From Actinostola sp. cb2023 (taxonomy: Eukaryota; Cnidaria; Anthozoa; Actiniaria; Actinostolidae): a stretch of DNA of 64,000 bases. The stretch lies in the NCBI GenBank assembly GCA_033675265.1, contig JAUJYZ010001221.1, positions 269,225-333,224 on the forward strand, given 5' to 3'. How positions within the stretch are numbered: position 1 is the stretch's first letter; each line of letters starts with the position of its first letter. The notes beneath the pieces were generated by a model. The model did not search any database, had not been told where the DNA came from, and saw only the letters and a program-made list of their open reading frames with translations. The position numbers and the translations under genes were made by a program. Positions 37,689 to 50,374 of this stretch are shown here, piece by piece.

Positions 37689-38022
37689 AATAGACCTTTT
37701 TACCGATACGGCGGCCATTTTGGATTCTATTGTTTTCGCTAAAACATTATGGGATGCCCAGGGTGCAAATGACCCAAAAACTGTAGAGTGGAGTCGCGTC
37801 AATATATTATTTTTCTATGTCACGCTAGCCATAGTGTTGTATGACTTAATATCTACATGTTTTGTGTATTGTTGTATAATTTTGTACAAATTCATTGCTT
37901 TAAATTAGGTTTTCGTAGTTTTTCATGGCCAAATGGTTACTACATGTTACTAGCTTGCACCCTGGGCAACCCATAATTTCTCCATAATTCAAGATGGCCG
38001 CCGTATCGGTAAAAAGGTCTAT
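37689..38022. mobile_element. Second copy of the ATAGACC MITE
   Basis: Same termini and interior as 5909-6235, inverted. The reading frame across it (37585-37908) is chance. Confidence 0.8.
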
Positions 38023-38230
38023 TCTATCTATCAGTGCGCGCCAGCGATATTTCAGCGGTCTGGTGGTTATCTGTAGGCAGTTATCTGCAAAAACGAGCCT
38101 GCGTAGGTCAGCGAATTGGTTGTTATCTGTAGGTTACTGCAGTGCTGTCATTTTCATTCATTTGTTGTTGTTGTTGGATTGCTTATATCTTTGTATTATG
38201 AGTCAATCCACATAGACAATGTATATCTGT

Positions 38231-38623
38231 AATGGGCGTGTAACACCTGTCACGTGACTTTTTAAATTTTCACCGCAGACAAACGAAAATATCATAACTG
38301 GAAAGAGCATGCTAAAGTTAGTAAAAGTGGAAAGTTTGAAGGGAAATACGTAAATAGGGCAATAGTTACAGGCATTCAAACTTTGCCTTTTTTGTATGGA
38401 AATGTATATGTTGGAAGGCAACAGCTTGCCTTCCAAGCGAAAACCCATACAAATCCTTGTCAAAGCGGGAAACTTTGAAAGCCGTTAACTTTTTTCTTAT
38501 TTGCTTGATTCTTTTCAAATTTTCAAATTTTACTAATTTTAGTATGCTCTTTCAAGTTATGGTATTTTCGTTTGTCTTCGGTGAAAATTTAAAAAGTCAC
38601 GTGGCAGGTGTTACAAGCCCATT
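38231..38623. mobile_element. Foldback MITE, CACGTGAC family copy 1
   Basis: Ends AATGGGCGTGTAACACCTGT ... and inverse; arms include CACGTGACTTTTTAAATTTTC. A second copy is at 41828-42211. Confidence 0.82.
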
Positions 38624-38802
38624 GTGTTTAAATTAAACATGAGGACGCACTATAAAAGGAGAGGTACCTAAGGTAAGTTCGTTGGATCTGTCAATCAAAT
38701 CTACCGAGACGTCACAGGGCCGGAGAGGAGTCAAGAACTGCAAGCTCTATAAATCAATCAAATGAACAAGAAACTGTGGAAATAAGTACTAAAAACGCAG
38801 AT

Positions 38803-38949
38803 TGTAGATGCCACGGTGGAAAATTAAAGACAAAACCACTGGAGAGCAGTTGTGAAACAGTGATTTACTCTGTTATCAAACGAGTAAATCACTGTTTCAC
38901 AACTGCTCTCAAGTGGTTTTGTCTTTAATTTCCCACCGTGGCATCTACA
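38803..38949. repeat. Near-perfect 68-bp-arm hairpin
   Basis: Arms 38803-38870 and 38882-38949 are inverted copies beginning TGTAGATGCCACGGTGG, with an 11-base loop. The outer 27 bases recur at about 39822-39848, just after the BEL/Pao fragment, so this looks like a foldback MITE that once bracketed or captured it. Confidence 0.85.
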
Positions 38950-39027
38950 TTTTCTTCAAACTGAAATGTGGCTTCCCACCATAATAATCGGTTTGATGAA
39001 GAAAATAAGTGAGAAAAGTAAAAACTA

Positions 39028-39820
39028 GTGAAAACTAAATGTAATCATACCGAACCGATAGCCATCAACACTCGACTAGGTTGGACGGTGTTTGCAAATG
39101 CTCCTAGTCAGAGATATACTTACACATCATACACAGCATGTACATCAACAGAATCTCTGGACAAGCAAATGTCAGATTGGTTCAAGATGGAGTTGGAGCC
39201 CCTTCATCAACAAGAGAAGATCCAGTCGCATGAAGATGAGATTGCTTCAAACATTCTCAAGTCCCAAACCCAAAAGCTTGAAGGAGAAGATCGGTACGTG
39301 GTCCCCATTCTGTGGAAGAACAATTCAGAACCACTTCCAGACAACAGAGTTCAAGCAGAAAAGCAATGGTTGCATCTGGAGAAACGTCTTGACAAGGATG
39401 AAAAGCTCAAATCAGCATACATCAAGACCCTCAACACAGATCTAGAAAAGGGATTCATAAAGAAAGTTTCAGAAGAAGATCTAAAGAAAGAACATCAAAG
39501 AGACCAGTATATTGTACACCATCCAGTAGTCCATCAACACAAGCCAGACAAAGTCAGAAGAGTCTTCAACTTCTCTAGCAGATATCAAGGTCAGTCATTA
39601 AATGACAGAATCTATAATGGTCCAGACCTTCTAAATTCCTTGACTGGAGTACTGACAAGATTTAGAACTGGAAACATCTGTCTTGCAGCAGATGTTTCTG
39701 ACATGTTTCTGCAAATGCAGGTCAAAGCTGAAGACGAGAAGTCATTAAGATTCTTATTCAGAGAGTCAAGCGATCAGCCTATCGAGACCTACAAGTGTGT
39801 AAGACGTCCACTTGTAAAAT
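39028..39820 (+). mobile_element. BEL/Pao-type LTR retrotransposon polymerase fragment
   Basis: One open frame resembling the N-terminal part of a BEL/Pao reverse transcriptase. It has the connector YIVHHPVVHQHKPDKVRRVF, then YQGQSLNDRIYNGPDLLNSL and LAADVSDMFLQMQV (RT motif A with its first aspartate). Homology stops soon after CVRR near 39805, before the YxDD motif. No LTRs, integrase or rest of RT are seen, so it is a dead fragment. Copies of a 27-bp motif (TGTAGATGCCACGGTGG...) flank it. Confidence 0.85.
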
Positions 39821-40204
39821 GTAGATGCCACGGTGGGAAATTAAAGTTTTGTTGTACAATTCACTATCACTTTTCACTTTGGGTAAAAACTATAGTACTT
39901 TGAATTCATAGGAATCGTTTGCCGTTTTGAAGTCGCACGGCTCAGCTCTATATCTAGCCAGTATTCTTATGCTTATCGCGGTTTCTTTCGTAGGTTATTC
40001 TAAATTTCCCCGCCAAGACATGGAAATGCCATTTGCGAAGTAAATATACTCACAGCATAGGTTTCGAAACCTTACCGGCCTTTACCATAAAAGTACAGAG
40101 ATGTACAAATTGCTTGACACATCACATTTACATCATAACAAGACCCTGGTAGCAGGGTTCACTCGTGCCCTGGTGCCGGATTGAGCAAGCCTGCTATGGA
40201 CCAG

Positions 40205-40805
40205 AGTCGAATTGGGATCCCTGTGGGGGTGTGGAGTCGAATTGGGATCCCTGTGGGGTGTGGAGTAGAATTGGGATCCCTGTGGGGGTGTGGAGTAGAA
40301 TTGGGATCCCTGTGGCGTTGTGGAGTAGAATTGGGATCCCTGTGGGGTTGTGGAGTAGAATTGGGATCCCTGTGGGGTTGTGGAGTAGAATTGGGATCCC
40401 TGTGGGGTTGTGGGGTAGAATTGGGATCCCTGTGGGGGTGTGGAGTAGAATTGGGATCCCTGTGGGGTTGTGGAGTAGAATTGGGATCCCTGTGGGGTTG
40501 TGGAGTAGAATTGGGATCCCTGTGGGGTTGTGGGGTAGAATTGGGATCCCTGTGGGGGTGTGGAGTAGAATTGGGATCCCTGTGGGGTTGTGGAGTAGAA
40601 TTGGGATCCCTGTGGGGTTGTGGAGTAGAATTGGGATCCCTGTGGGGTTATGGAGTAGAATTGGGATCCCTGTGGGGGTGTGGAGTAGAATTGGGATCCC
40701 TGTGGGGGTGTGGAGTAGAATTGGGATCCCTGTGGGAGTGTGGAGTAGAATTGGGATCCCTGTGGGGTTGTGGAGTAGAATTGGGATCCTGTGGGGGTGT
40801 GGATT
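40205..40805. repeat. 30-bp minisatellite
   Basis: About 20 copies of a 30-bp unit GTAGAATTGGGATCCCTGTG plus GGGTTGTGGA. Period 3n leaves several frames open on both strands; no evidence of coding. Confidence 0.95.
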
Positions 40806-41827
40806 TGGAAGACCGTGGCCGGACTTTGTATACGAGTTTGATTTTCGCTAATAGAAAGCCTCCCTTTTCTACCATGTTCTTCAAATAATCGGTGGTTCGA
40901 GTGTAACGGGGTAAATTTGAGCGAAGGGAAAATAAAATCAGTTCGAGCATGATCATTTGTGTTGCCGGGGTTCCTGTAACTTTCACTGTACTTAAGTTGA
41001 TAATTGCAGTCATGCACTGTTATCATTGTGGGTAATTCTGTTAACATTAAATAGGACTGATTACATAATCTTGATAAGGTAATTTGAATCAAGTCACTTG
41101 ATGATGCAATCGATTTTGTATCCTTGTAAATAAGAGCACATAAAGTCATTGCTGTCCTGCATTTTGACCAAATACTGGCACATTACCTTGGCAATAAGGT
41201 GCATGGATTGTCTTACTGGGACTAATGTGAGTAGGACCAGGTTTTTTTTTCTATATCGTTACAAAGGCAGAAATGGCAATAATTAAGTCTGTGATTGAGA
41301 ATCTTATAAACAGGTAGTTGTAAATTACAATAATTATTGGAAGCTTGCCGATTATTTCTCAGGCTTTGTATTTGTTTTATTGAGTGCTGTTGTTCATCAC
41401 TGTATAACTTACTTCCAAGATTGAATGCATGAATATATTGATGGACTCTTGATGATTTGGGTACATTTTTTGCAATGTGTTTTTTTTCGAGACTCCTTAT
41501 TTTTCTGCTTTTATGTAAAGCATGAGTCGCCTCACTGGAAATTCTGCTCGGTTCTCTATCACGAACTGCATGGATAGAGTGCAATTTAGAAAAGCGTGAA
41601 ATAGTACTAACTTTAAATAGTACTTAAATAGAGGTATTTCTATTGTTTTCTATTGTTTCATTAGTGCTATTTAGTACTAATTAGTTATTTAGTTTTTAAG
41701 CTTTTCTAAATTGAAGTCTAGTAGTTGTATTTAATACGGTTATAATAAATAAACTTTGCATGTCGTGATCTACATGTTTTTATTGATATAAACTCTGAAT
41801 TCTTCTCATCAGTATTGACAAATAATT
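40806..41827. other. No gene seen
   Basis: A 120-codon minus-strand frame at 41222-41584 has no recognisable domain. Remainder is AT-rich with TAGTACTAA-type short palindromes near 41600-41690. Confidence 0.5.
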
Positions 41828-42211
41828 TGCTTGTGTCACCTGTCACGTGACTTTTTAAATTTTCACCGAAGGCAAATGAAAATACCATAACTGGAAAGAG
41901 CATACCAAAGTTAGTAAAAGTGGAAAGTTTGAAGAGAAGTAAGTAAATAGGGCAATAGATACAGGCATTCAAACTTTGCCTTTTTTGTATGGAAATGTAT
42001 GTTGGAAGGCAACGCTTGCCCTCGAAGCACCCATCAAATCCTTGTCAAAGCAGAAAACTTTGAAAGCCTTTCACTTTTGTCTTATTTGCTTGATAATTCT
42101 TTTAAAATTTTCAACTTTTAATAATTTTAGTATGCTCTTTCAAGTTATGATATTTCCGTCTGCCTTCGGTGAAAATTTAAAAAGTCACGTGACAGGTGAC
42201 ACAAGCCCATT
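41828..42211. mobile_element. Foldback MITE, CACGTGAC family copy 2
   Basis: Same arms and centre (TGTATGGAAATGTATGTTGG) as copy 1. Confidence 0.82.
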
Positions 42212-42464
42212 CAAAAACCCATAGTCTTCGGGCAGGCAGTCTTTCCCCCTTTCTTCTCCCCAATTCCCTCTCCTCCGTCCTTTACCCCCTCCCCCTCCCC
42301 AATCCCATCCAGACCGCCAAGCTACGCAGGCTGTAAGAGCTACATATAGAAACGAAGTATCTTATTATCTATACATGTACATGTAGATATTGTAGCTGAC
42401 ATTCAAACTGTTGTCATTTTCTAGGTATCTAGTCCCTACAACTTTAGAATACCCAGTCACTGCA

Positions 42465-42842
42465 AGGATGCTTCAAATAGCGATGAAGTATTCTGAAGTT
42501 CATGCCAAAGTCTGCTTACCTTTCTTAAACTCTACATCATTCTCCCAACACAATGGCAGTACATGTGTTCACTTATTTCTCGTCGTTTCTTCTGGCGAGA
42601 GAAGTGAAACGAACAAGATCTGTTGTTATGCTGGGATTAGCTGAAGCTGATGAAACACAAGCATTAAAATGTATCTTACTAAGTTCGTACACAAGCGACA
42701 GAGCTGGCAATTTAATGCTGTTTCTAATGCTAAAGTCGTAGTTAAAGGAAATCGTTTGTTTAAGAGACGAAAACCAGAAAAATACACGTAACTCAGCTCT
42801 TATCTTCGACTTCCTGTTGATCGACTCGAAAGTGAAAGAGGA
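42465..42842. repeat. Dispersed duplicated unit next to 34-bp array, copy 1
   Basis: About 375 bp, nearly identical to 58998-59376. Contains TCTGGCGAGAGAAGTGAAAC and CTGAAGCTGATGAAACACAA. Both copies lead straight into the 34-bp minisatellite in the same orientation, so unit plus array moved together. No protein family recognised. Confidence 0.85.
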
Positions 42843-43632
42843 AAACCACAGGTATCCCAACCAACGTTTAGGGTTTTCACCACAGGTATCCCAACCAACG
42901 TTTAGGGTTTTCACCACAGGTATCCCAACCAACGTTTAGGGTTTTCACCACAGGTATCCCAACCAACGTTTAGGGTTTTCACCACAGGTATCCCAACCAA
43001 CGTTTAGGGTTTTGACCACAGGTATCCCAACCAACGTTTAGGGTTTTCACCACAGGTATCCCAACCAACGCTTAGGGTTTTCACCACAGGTATCCCAACC
43101 AACGTTTAGGGTTTTCACCACAGGTATCCCAACCAACGTTTAGGGTTTTGGCCACAGGTTTCCCAACCAACGTTTATGGCCTTTTCACCACAGGTATCCC
43201 AACCAATGTTTAGGGTTTTCACCACAGGTATCCCAACCAACGTTTAGGGTTTTCACCACAGGTATCCCAACCAACGTTTAGGGTTTTGGCCACAGGTATC
43301 CCAACCAACGTTTATGGCCTTTTGACCACAGGTATCCCAACCAACGTTTAGGGTTTTGACCACAGGTATCCCAACCAACGTTTAGGGTTTTGGCCACAGG
43401 TATCCCAACCAACATTTAGGGCCTTTTGACCACAGGTATCCCAACCAACGTTTAGGGTTTTGGCCACAGGTATCCCAACCAACGTTTATGGCCTTTTGAC
43501 CACAGGTATCCCAACCATCGTTTAGGGTTTTGGTCACAGGTATCCCAACCAACGTTTAGGGTTTTCACCACAGGTATCCCAACCAACGTTTAGGGTTTTC
43601 ACCACAGGTATCCCAACCAACGTTTAGGGTAT
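42843..43632. repeat. 34-bp minisatellite, locus 2
   Basis: About 23 units, inverted relative to locus 1 (CCACAGGTATCCCAACCAAC ... TTTAGGGTTTT). Several units share a TATGGCCTTTT variant. Confidence 0.95.
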
Positions 43633-43849
43633 ACAAGCCCGGGAATAAGGTGAGACCTTTGATTGAGATATGATGAAATTTTGCGAAGTTGATGTTTTTT
43701 GGCATTTTTAGTATCCTGGTATTATGTTTATTAACATATCCAAACCGTTTTTCGTTACGATAAAAATAACTTCCACAAAATGTACACATTTTGTTCAAAT
43801 TTCAAGCTGCCCGCCATTATTCAAACTGGTTCTTATTGTACAATAGAAG

Positions 43850-45276
43850 TAGCCTGCGTAGCGGCGTACGGGAAAAGGGAAGGAGGGAGGGGAAGGGGGG
43901 AAGGGGAGGAGAGGAGAGGGGATTGGGGAGAGGGGATTGGGGAGAGAGCGGAAGGGAACGCCTGCAATGATAACCCCACATTCCTCGTATTTTACGTTCA
44001 AATTTTGAACGTAAAATACTCATTGGTTAATCAGCTGTCAATCAAATGCCTCTATTGTTTTAAATGAAAATTGATCTCCATCGTTTGAAGCGACGGTCTA
44101 AACACTGGCGTTCGATAATGATTTTGATCAGATAGATTCTGAGATGGCCGTATCGTTATAAAACAGAACAAAACTCAGTGTTATAAACTCCTTGTTATAA
44201 GGAAAAGGTCGCAAAGCCTAATTTTTAGAGTACTCGCTGAAGTGAAAGGAGAAGCGGTTTTTCTAGTACAACACGAAGCCGATTGAGGTCAAGTTCTTGG
44301 GAATCAGTCTTGTACGAGTCGCCGCCAAAATTGATCTTCGCTAGTGCTGAAGAAGTAGACTGATTCCATTTAAGCGGCTGCATGTTTTCGCTCTTTTACC
44401 CTGGAGGTCGCTGAGAATCGACAAAGAGCGAACAGACCGACTTATGGAATCAGTCTACTGAAGAAGTAACAGACAAGGGGTTTCAGCAAGTCAGGCTAAA
44501 ATACCACAACTGTGCTTTGAACAAGAAGCTCGAGTACCCTGGTTCCAGAGGCTAATTTGTTAAGCTCTATAATACGATGTCGAACAAGTTAGGGTATTAA
44601 AAGCTCGAGCTAATCGTAATGTAGAAAGCTTATTAAATTAACTCGTAATGTTGACAGTTGATTCTCTAGATATCTGGCCTTCTCTTCTCTTCTCGATTTA
44701 TATACTGGAATATAGTCTCTAATAAAAACTTCCACGGTAATTTAACTTTCTGGGAATCTAAGGGTTAAAAGGAAGGATTCAGTTGAATGTGGGTTTCTAC
44801 GGACCGAAGTTTTTTGAAGACGGCGATTCGATCAGGAGTTCGTTCAGAAACGTCCGCAATCGTATAAATATGTTGACAGTTGAGTTGTATGATTCTGTAG
44901 ATAACTGTCTCTAATAAAAACTTCCTTTCATTTAAGTGCTATGTTTATTCAGTTTGTGTAGCCTTTTATAAATACCATAGATCGTAAAAAGACTTTTAAG
45001 CGATCCATGCCTTTCCCTCGTTCGTTTGTCAAATTACATGTACATGTACATTTCACACTTCACAGTGTAAAAAAGACGATTTTGATTGGTTTATTTATTT
45101 CGCAATCTTGAATATTAATTAGGGGGTGTATTGAGGAATGTGAGGTTATCATTGCAGGCGTTCCCTTCCGCTCTCTCCCCAATCCCCTCTCCCCAATCCC
45201 CCCTCCTCTCCTCCCCCTCCTCTCCTCCTCCTTCCCCTCCCTCCTTCCCTTTTCCCGTACGCCGCTACGCAGGCTA
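43850..45276. mobile_element. Mutator-like non-autonomous element
   Basis: Terminal inverted repeats of about 140 bp start TAGCCTGCGTAGCGGCGTAC. CAATAGAAG is duplicated exactly at 43841-43849 and 45277-45285. Long inverted ends plus a 9-bp duplication are typical of Mutator-like elements. Purine-rich arms; no transposase found inside. Confidence 0.85.
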
Positions 45277-45285
45277 CAATAGAAG

Positions 45286-46278
45286 TGACGTCAGTTTCTC
45301 AACATCGTTCAATTCGTCGCAAATTCGTCGTATTGCTAATTTACACGCATCAACACTGCGATTTTTTGGCAATTCAAGACACGTACTTCAAAACTGTGTC
45401 TCCGATTTGTGATATTTTATTTCTTTAAGAAGTTATGCTTCGATATAAACAGGAGTTACTAGTTATGACAGTACTCAAACTTTGAAACCGGATAATTAAA
45501 GAATGGAGTAATATATCAAAAATCGGAGACACAGTTTTGACAAGTTATATCTACTAAGCACCTAGAGGTGTTTATCTTCGACGGCCGACGACTTTTGGCT
45601 GTCAAGGAACTTATTTTCTCTATGTAGGTGAAATTTCGGTCTTGAAGGAATATTTCACTCACAGTTATCTCTTTCTTAAAAATGCCGTTTATTAAGCTTT
45701 AAGAAAATGTATACTTTGTTGGGGTTAATATTCTTAGTTTTGGAGCTAGAGCGTGTTGAACGGAAGTCGGTCGTTTGGGGTAGGATGATACCTTAATAGA
45801 CTATCTTACGAATAAATCATTTCTTTAGCAATGGTACGAATTTCGTCATAGTAGCACTTTAAAGGAGGGACTCACAATTTGCAACTCTTTTCATAGCTGG
45901 CGTTCCCCAACCTATTTTCTCATTTTCTCATAAGTCAACTGTCCACAGGTCTCAGTTTGCATTGTGTAAGCAGCGCTACACTTTAAATATATTACAATTC
46001 AGGGAAATAATTATAAGACGCTTAAACTTAGAACTGGACAGGGAATGGCAAAAATTAAGGCCACTGCACAGATTCGTTGTCTGAGAGGAAGCACAGCAGT
46101 ACATAACAATTGCAAATTTCGAGAACAAAAGAGTGCAAACAAGGGAACCGAGGGGAAGCACTGCACAAACAGTAATCATAGAGGCGCACAAATATTAAAA
46201 GAGCTGTGAGAATCATCATCATCATCATAGTTTGCCACGTGGCGCTGTTCCAATAAACGCAGTCTCTACTATTCAACA
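45286..46278. other. No gene seen
   Basis: Contains an inverted pair near 45390-45412 and 45518-45535 (CAAAACTGTGTCTCCGATTT and inverse). No exon recognised. Confidence 0.5.
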
Positions 46279-47100
46279 TTGTTCTTCTAGCCTGCTGCTT
46301 GTCAGTAGCTCATCCATTAGGCTCTTCCAGGTCTTTGATGGTGTTCTTCTAGCCTGCTGCTTGTCAGTAGCTCATCCATTAGGCTGTTCCAGGTCTTTGA
46401 TGGTGTTCTTCTAGCCTGCTGCTTGTCAGTAGTTCATCCATTAGGCTCTTCCAGGTCTTTGATGGTGTTCTTCTAGCCTGCTGCTTGTCAGTAGCTCATC
46501 CATTAGGCTGTTCCAGGTTTTTGATGGTGTTCTTCTAGCCTGCTGCTTGTCAGTAGTTCATCCATTAGGCTCTTCCAGGTCTTTGATGGTGTTCTTCTAG
46601 CCTGCTGCTTGTCAGTAGTTCATCCATTAGGCTCTTCCAGGTCTTTGATGGTGTTCTTCTAGCCTATGCTGCTTGTCAGTAGCTCATCCATTAGGCTGTT
46701 CCAGGTCTTTGATGGTGTTCTTCTAGCCTGCTGCTTGTCAGTAGTTCATCCATTAGGCTCTTCCAGGTCTTTGATGGTGTTCTTCTAGCCTGCTGCTGGT
46801 CAGTAGCTCATCCATTAGGCTGTTCCAGGTCTTTGATGGTGTTGTTCTAGCCTGCTGCTTGTCAATAGTTCATCCATTAGGCTCTTCCAGGTCTAGTTTG
46901 ATGGTGTTCTTCTAGCCTGCTGCCTGTCAGTAGTTCATCCATTAGGCTCTTCCAGGTCTTTGATGGTGTTCTTCTAGCCTGCTGCTCAGTTGTCAGTAGC
47001 TCATCCATTAGGCTCTTCCGCAGGTCTTTGATGGTGTTGTTCTAGCCTGCTGCTTGTCAGTAGCTCATCCATTAGGCTCTTCCAGGTTTTTGATGGTGTT
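46279..47100. repeat. 62-bp minisatellite
   Basis: About 13 copies of a 62-bp unit containing TTCTAGCCTGCTGCTTGTCA and CTCATCCATTAGGCT. Alternating C/G at GGCTSTTCC suggests a two-unit sub-pattern. Confidence 0.95.
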
Positions 47101-47854
47101 CGTTTATCAAAGAGCACTTGTTTATCAGTGCAGTTCGTCGTCTTCCACACGGTACCCATGCGTGTATCATATACTTCAGGTATTGGTCGTGGCAAAAGTC
47201 TCGGATGGAATGGTATTTCTCGTAGTTGATCATTTGATATTTTGAAAGCCCAGTTGAGTTGAAAGGAAGCATTAAAAAGAAACTAGACAACAAACAAACG
47301 AAAATAATAATGGAAAGCATTCTACCCGTCAGGGAGCTGGATTCGTGTCCTGATTAGATGCACCTACCACAGCAGCTTGAGATGGTGTCAGAAGAGCTTG
47401 AGCAACAGTAGTGGGCTCGGGAATTTGTACTTCCGCATGACACTGAACACGACAGGCAACGAAGTCACGCAAGCTAAGGATTCTTAATTAGGCGAACTGG
47501 GCCGAAATGACATGCAGAGCTCTTATTTATACTCGCGCTGCAAGGCACTGGCGCGAATAGCCTCAGAAGAAATGCTAGCATGGGCTACCTGTGGTTCAGT
47601 AGCCGAAATAAACTGCTGGATTGTGTCAATAAATATGCCCCAGCAACTTCTTCACACTCAGGAATACTCAGTGTGGAAAAGTACATTAATAATAACTGTT
47701 TATTTCTTAAAAAGTAGAATTACATAGAATCTCAATGCTCTTACAATCTAGCTATAAAAACAATAATAAAATAATAATAGTAATTAATAGAAAGAAAAAT
47801 ATTGATATGATATTTACATGATCATTGCTGAGTTCTTAGTCACTAAAATGTACA

Positions 47855-49955
47855 CTACGTTATTCAATAACTGTTGCTCCTATGTCACTAACTAACGTGT
47901 TTGACTGAGACTTGCTGTATGATATGATAGCTACTATGCAGTAACGTTTATAGTAGTCTTATAAAAACACTACGTTATTCAATAACTGTTCCTCCTATGT
48001 CACTAACGTGTTTGACTGAGACTTAGTGCTGAAGAAATAGAAAACGAGCGCGCGTGCTGTGTGCAGATTTATAGCACGCGGGGACTGATCAGAACACCAG
48101 AGAAGTGTTAAGAGAAGCACGACGCGTAGCGGAGTGCTTCTCAACACTTCTCGAGTGTTCTGATCAGTTCCCAAGTGCTATAAATCTGCACATAGCACAG
48201 CGGACAAGTTTTCTATTTCTTTTATAAAATACAATTATGATTTTAAGGCAAGTTTTCAATATTGTTCGTTACAAAAATGTTTGAATATCTGCGCGCGCGT
48301 GCTCTCATAAAGCACGCGGAATACGCATCCTTTGGCCAATCAGAGCGCGCGTTATATCATAGTTATTTTATAATGTATGATATGATAGCTACTGCAGTAA
48401 CGTTTATAGTAGTCTTATAAAAACACTACGTTATTCAATAACTGTTCCTCCTATGTCACTAACGTGTTTGACTGAGACTTGCTGTATGATATGATAGCTA
48501 CTATGCAGTAACGTTTATAGTAGTCTTATAAAAACACTACGTTATTCAATAACTGTTCCTCCTATGTCACTAACGTGTTTGACTGAGACTTGCTGTATGA
48601 TATGATAGCTACTATGCAGTAACGTTTATAGTAGTCTTATAAAAACACTACGTTATTCAATAACTGTTTCTCCTATGTCACTAACGTGTTTGACTGAGAC
48701 TTGCTGTATGATATGATAGCTACTATGCAGCTAGTAACGTTTATAGTAGTCTTATAAAAACACTACGTTATTCAATAACTGTTTCTCCTATGTCACTAAC
48801 GTGTTTGACTGAGACTTGCTGTATGATATGATAGCTACTATGTAGTAACGTTTATAGTAGTCTTATAAAAACACTACGTTATTCAATAACTGTTCCTCCT
48901 ATGTCACTAACGTGTTTGAATGAGACTTGCTGTATGATATGATAGCTACTATGCAGTAACGTTTATAGTAGTCTTATAAAAACACTACGTTATTCAATAA
49001 CTGTTTCTCCTATGTCACTAACGTGTTTGACTGAGACTTGCTGTATGATATGATAGCTACTATGCAGTAACGTTTATAGTAGTCTTATAAAAACACTACG
49101 TTATTCAATAACTGTTCCTCAGTCCTATGTCACTAACGTGTTTGACTGAGACTTGCTGTATGATATGATAGCTACTATGCAGTAACGTTTATAGTAGTCT
49201 TATAAAAACACTACGTTATTCAATAACTGTTCCTCAGTCCTATGTCACTAACGTGTTTGACTGAGACTTGCTGTATGATATGATAGCTACTATGCAGTAA
49301 CGTTTATAGTAGTCTTATAAAAACACTACGTTATTCAATAACTGTTCCTCCTATGTCACTAACTGAACGTGTTTGACTGAGACTTGCTGTATGATATCAG
49401 TGATAGCTACTATATGCAGTAACGTTTATAGTAGTCTTATAAAAACACTACGTTATTCAAGAACTGTTCCTCCTATGTCACTAACGTGTTTCACTGAGAC
49501 TTGCTGTATGATATGATAGCTACTATGCAGCAACGTTTATAGTAGTCTTATAAAAACACTACGTTATTCAATAACTGTTCCTCCTATGTCACTAACGTGT
49601 TTGACTGAGACTTGCTGTATGATATGATAGCTACTATGTAATAACGTTTATAGTAGTCTTATAAAAACACTACGTTATTCAATAACTGTTCCTCCTATGT
49701 CACTAACGTGTTTGACTGAGACTTGCTGTATAATATGATAGCTACTACAGACTGTAGTAACGTTTATAGTAGTCTTATAAAAACACTACGTTATTCAATA
49801 ACTGTTCCTCCTATGTCACTAACGTGTTTGACTGAGACTTGCTGTATGATATGATAGCTACTATGCAGTAAGTATTAACGTTTATAGTATAGTCTTATAA
49901 AAAACACTACGTTATTCAATAACTGTTCCTCCTATGTCACTAACGTGTTCATTTT
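47855..49955. repeat. 111-bp minisatellite 3' of copy B
   Basis: About 15 units, same consensus as block A, with more unit variants and small insertions. Interrupted at 48020-48375. Confidence 0.95.
48020..48375. mobile_element. MITE inside the block B minisatellite
   Basis: About 350 bp absent from block A; contains palindromic GAGAAGTGTTAAGAGAAGC / GTGCTTCTCAACACTTCTC and CCAATCAGAGCGCGCGTTAT. Insertion postdates the block duplication. Confidence 0.8.
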
Positions 49956-50027
49956 CATGACGTCAGCTTTGGAACCACTTCGCCGCCTGGAATAAAATAA
50001 AACAGGAGCACAATCAGTATTAGTTTA

Positions 50028-50275
50028 GTGATTATTATTATTGTTATTAATACTATTATTATTATTATTATTATTTTATTATTATTATTATTGTTATTAA
50101 TATTATTATTATTGTTATTATTATTATTATTATTGTTATTATTTTATTTTTATTTTTATTTTATTATTATTATTATTGTTATTATTATTTTATTATTTTT
50201 ATTATTATATTATTATTATTATATTATTATTATTGTTATTAGTATGATATTATTATTATGATTATGATTATTATT
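50028..50275. repeat. (ATT)n tract of block B
   Basis: Imperfect ATT repeats, counterpart of 28808-29025. Confidence 0.95.
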
Positions 50276-50374
50276 AGAAAGGAAATGAGAAAGACAACAA
50301 AACCTAATATATCTCTATATTATTTACCATGCACAATCAATAACAACATTACTTACATTTGTACATTTATCTTC

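Noticed and set aside
37585..37908. 107-codon frame with hydrophobic segments
   Set aside because: It overlaps the ATAGACC MITE, whose other copy does not keep the frame.
40133..41149. 338-codon minus-strand frame with YSTPPQGSQF repeats and plus-strand SRIGIPVGLW frames
   Set aside because: All derive from the 30-bp minisatellite, which is open in several frames on both strands; no domain or splice context.
41222..41584. 120-codon minus-strand frame as a gene
   Set aside because: No recognised domain, no convincing splice sites and it lies among repeats; could be chance.
42640..42670. Third hammerhead at CTGATGAAAC
   Set aside because: No stem II or GAAA at the required place; only the core word is present.
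42411..42741. Overlapping short frames in the duplicated unit as a conserved gene
   Set aside because: Conservation with 58998-59376 covers the whole DNA unit, not only one frame, and a stop and gap differ between copies; it looks like repeat DNA.
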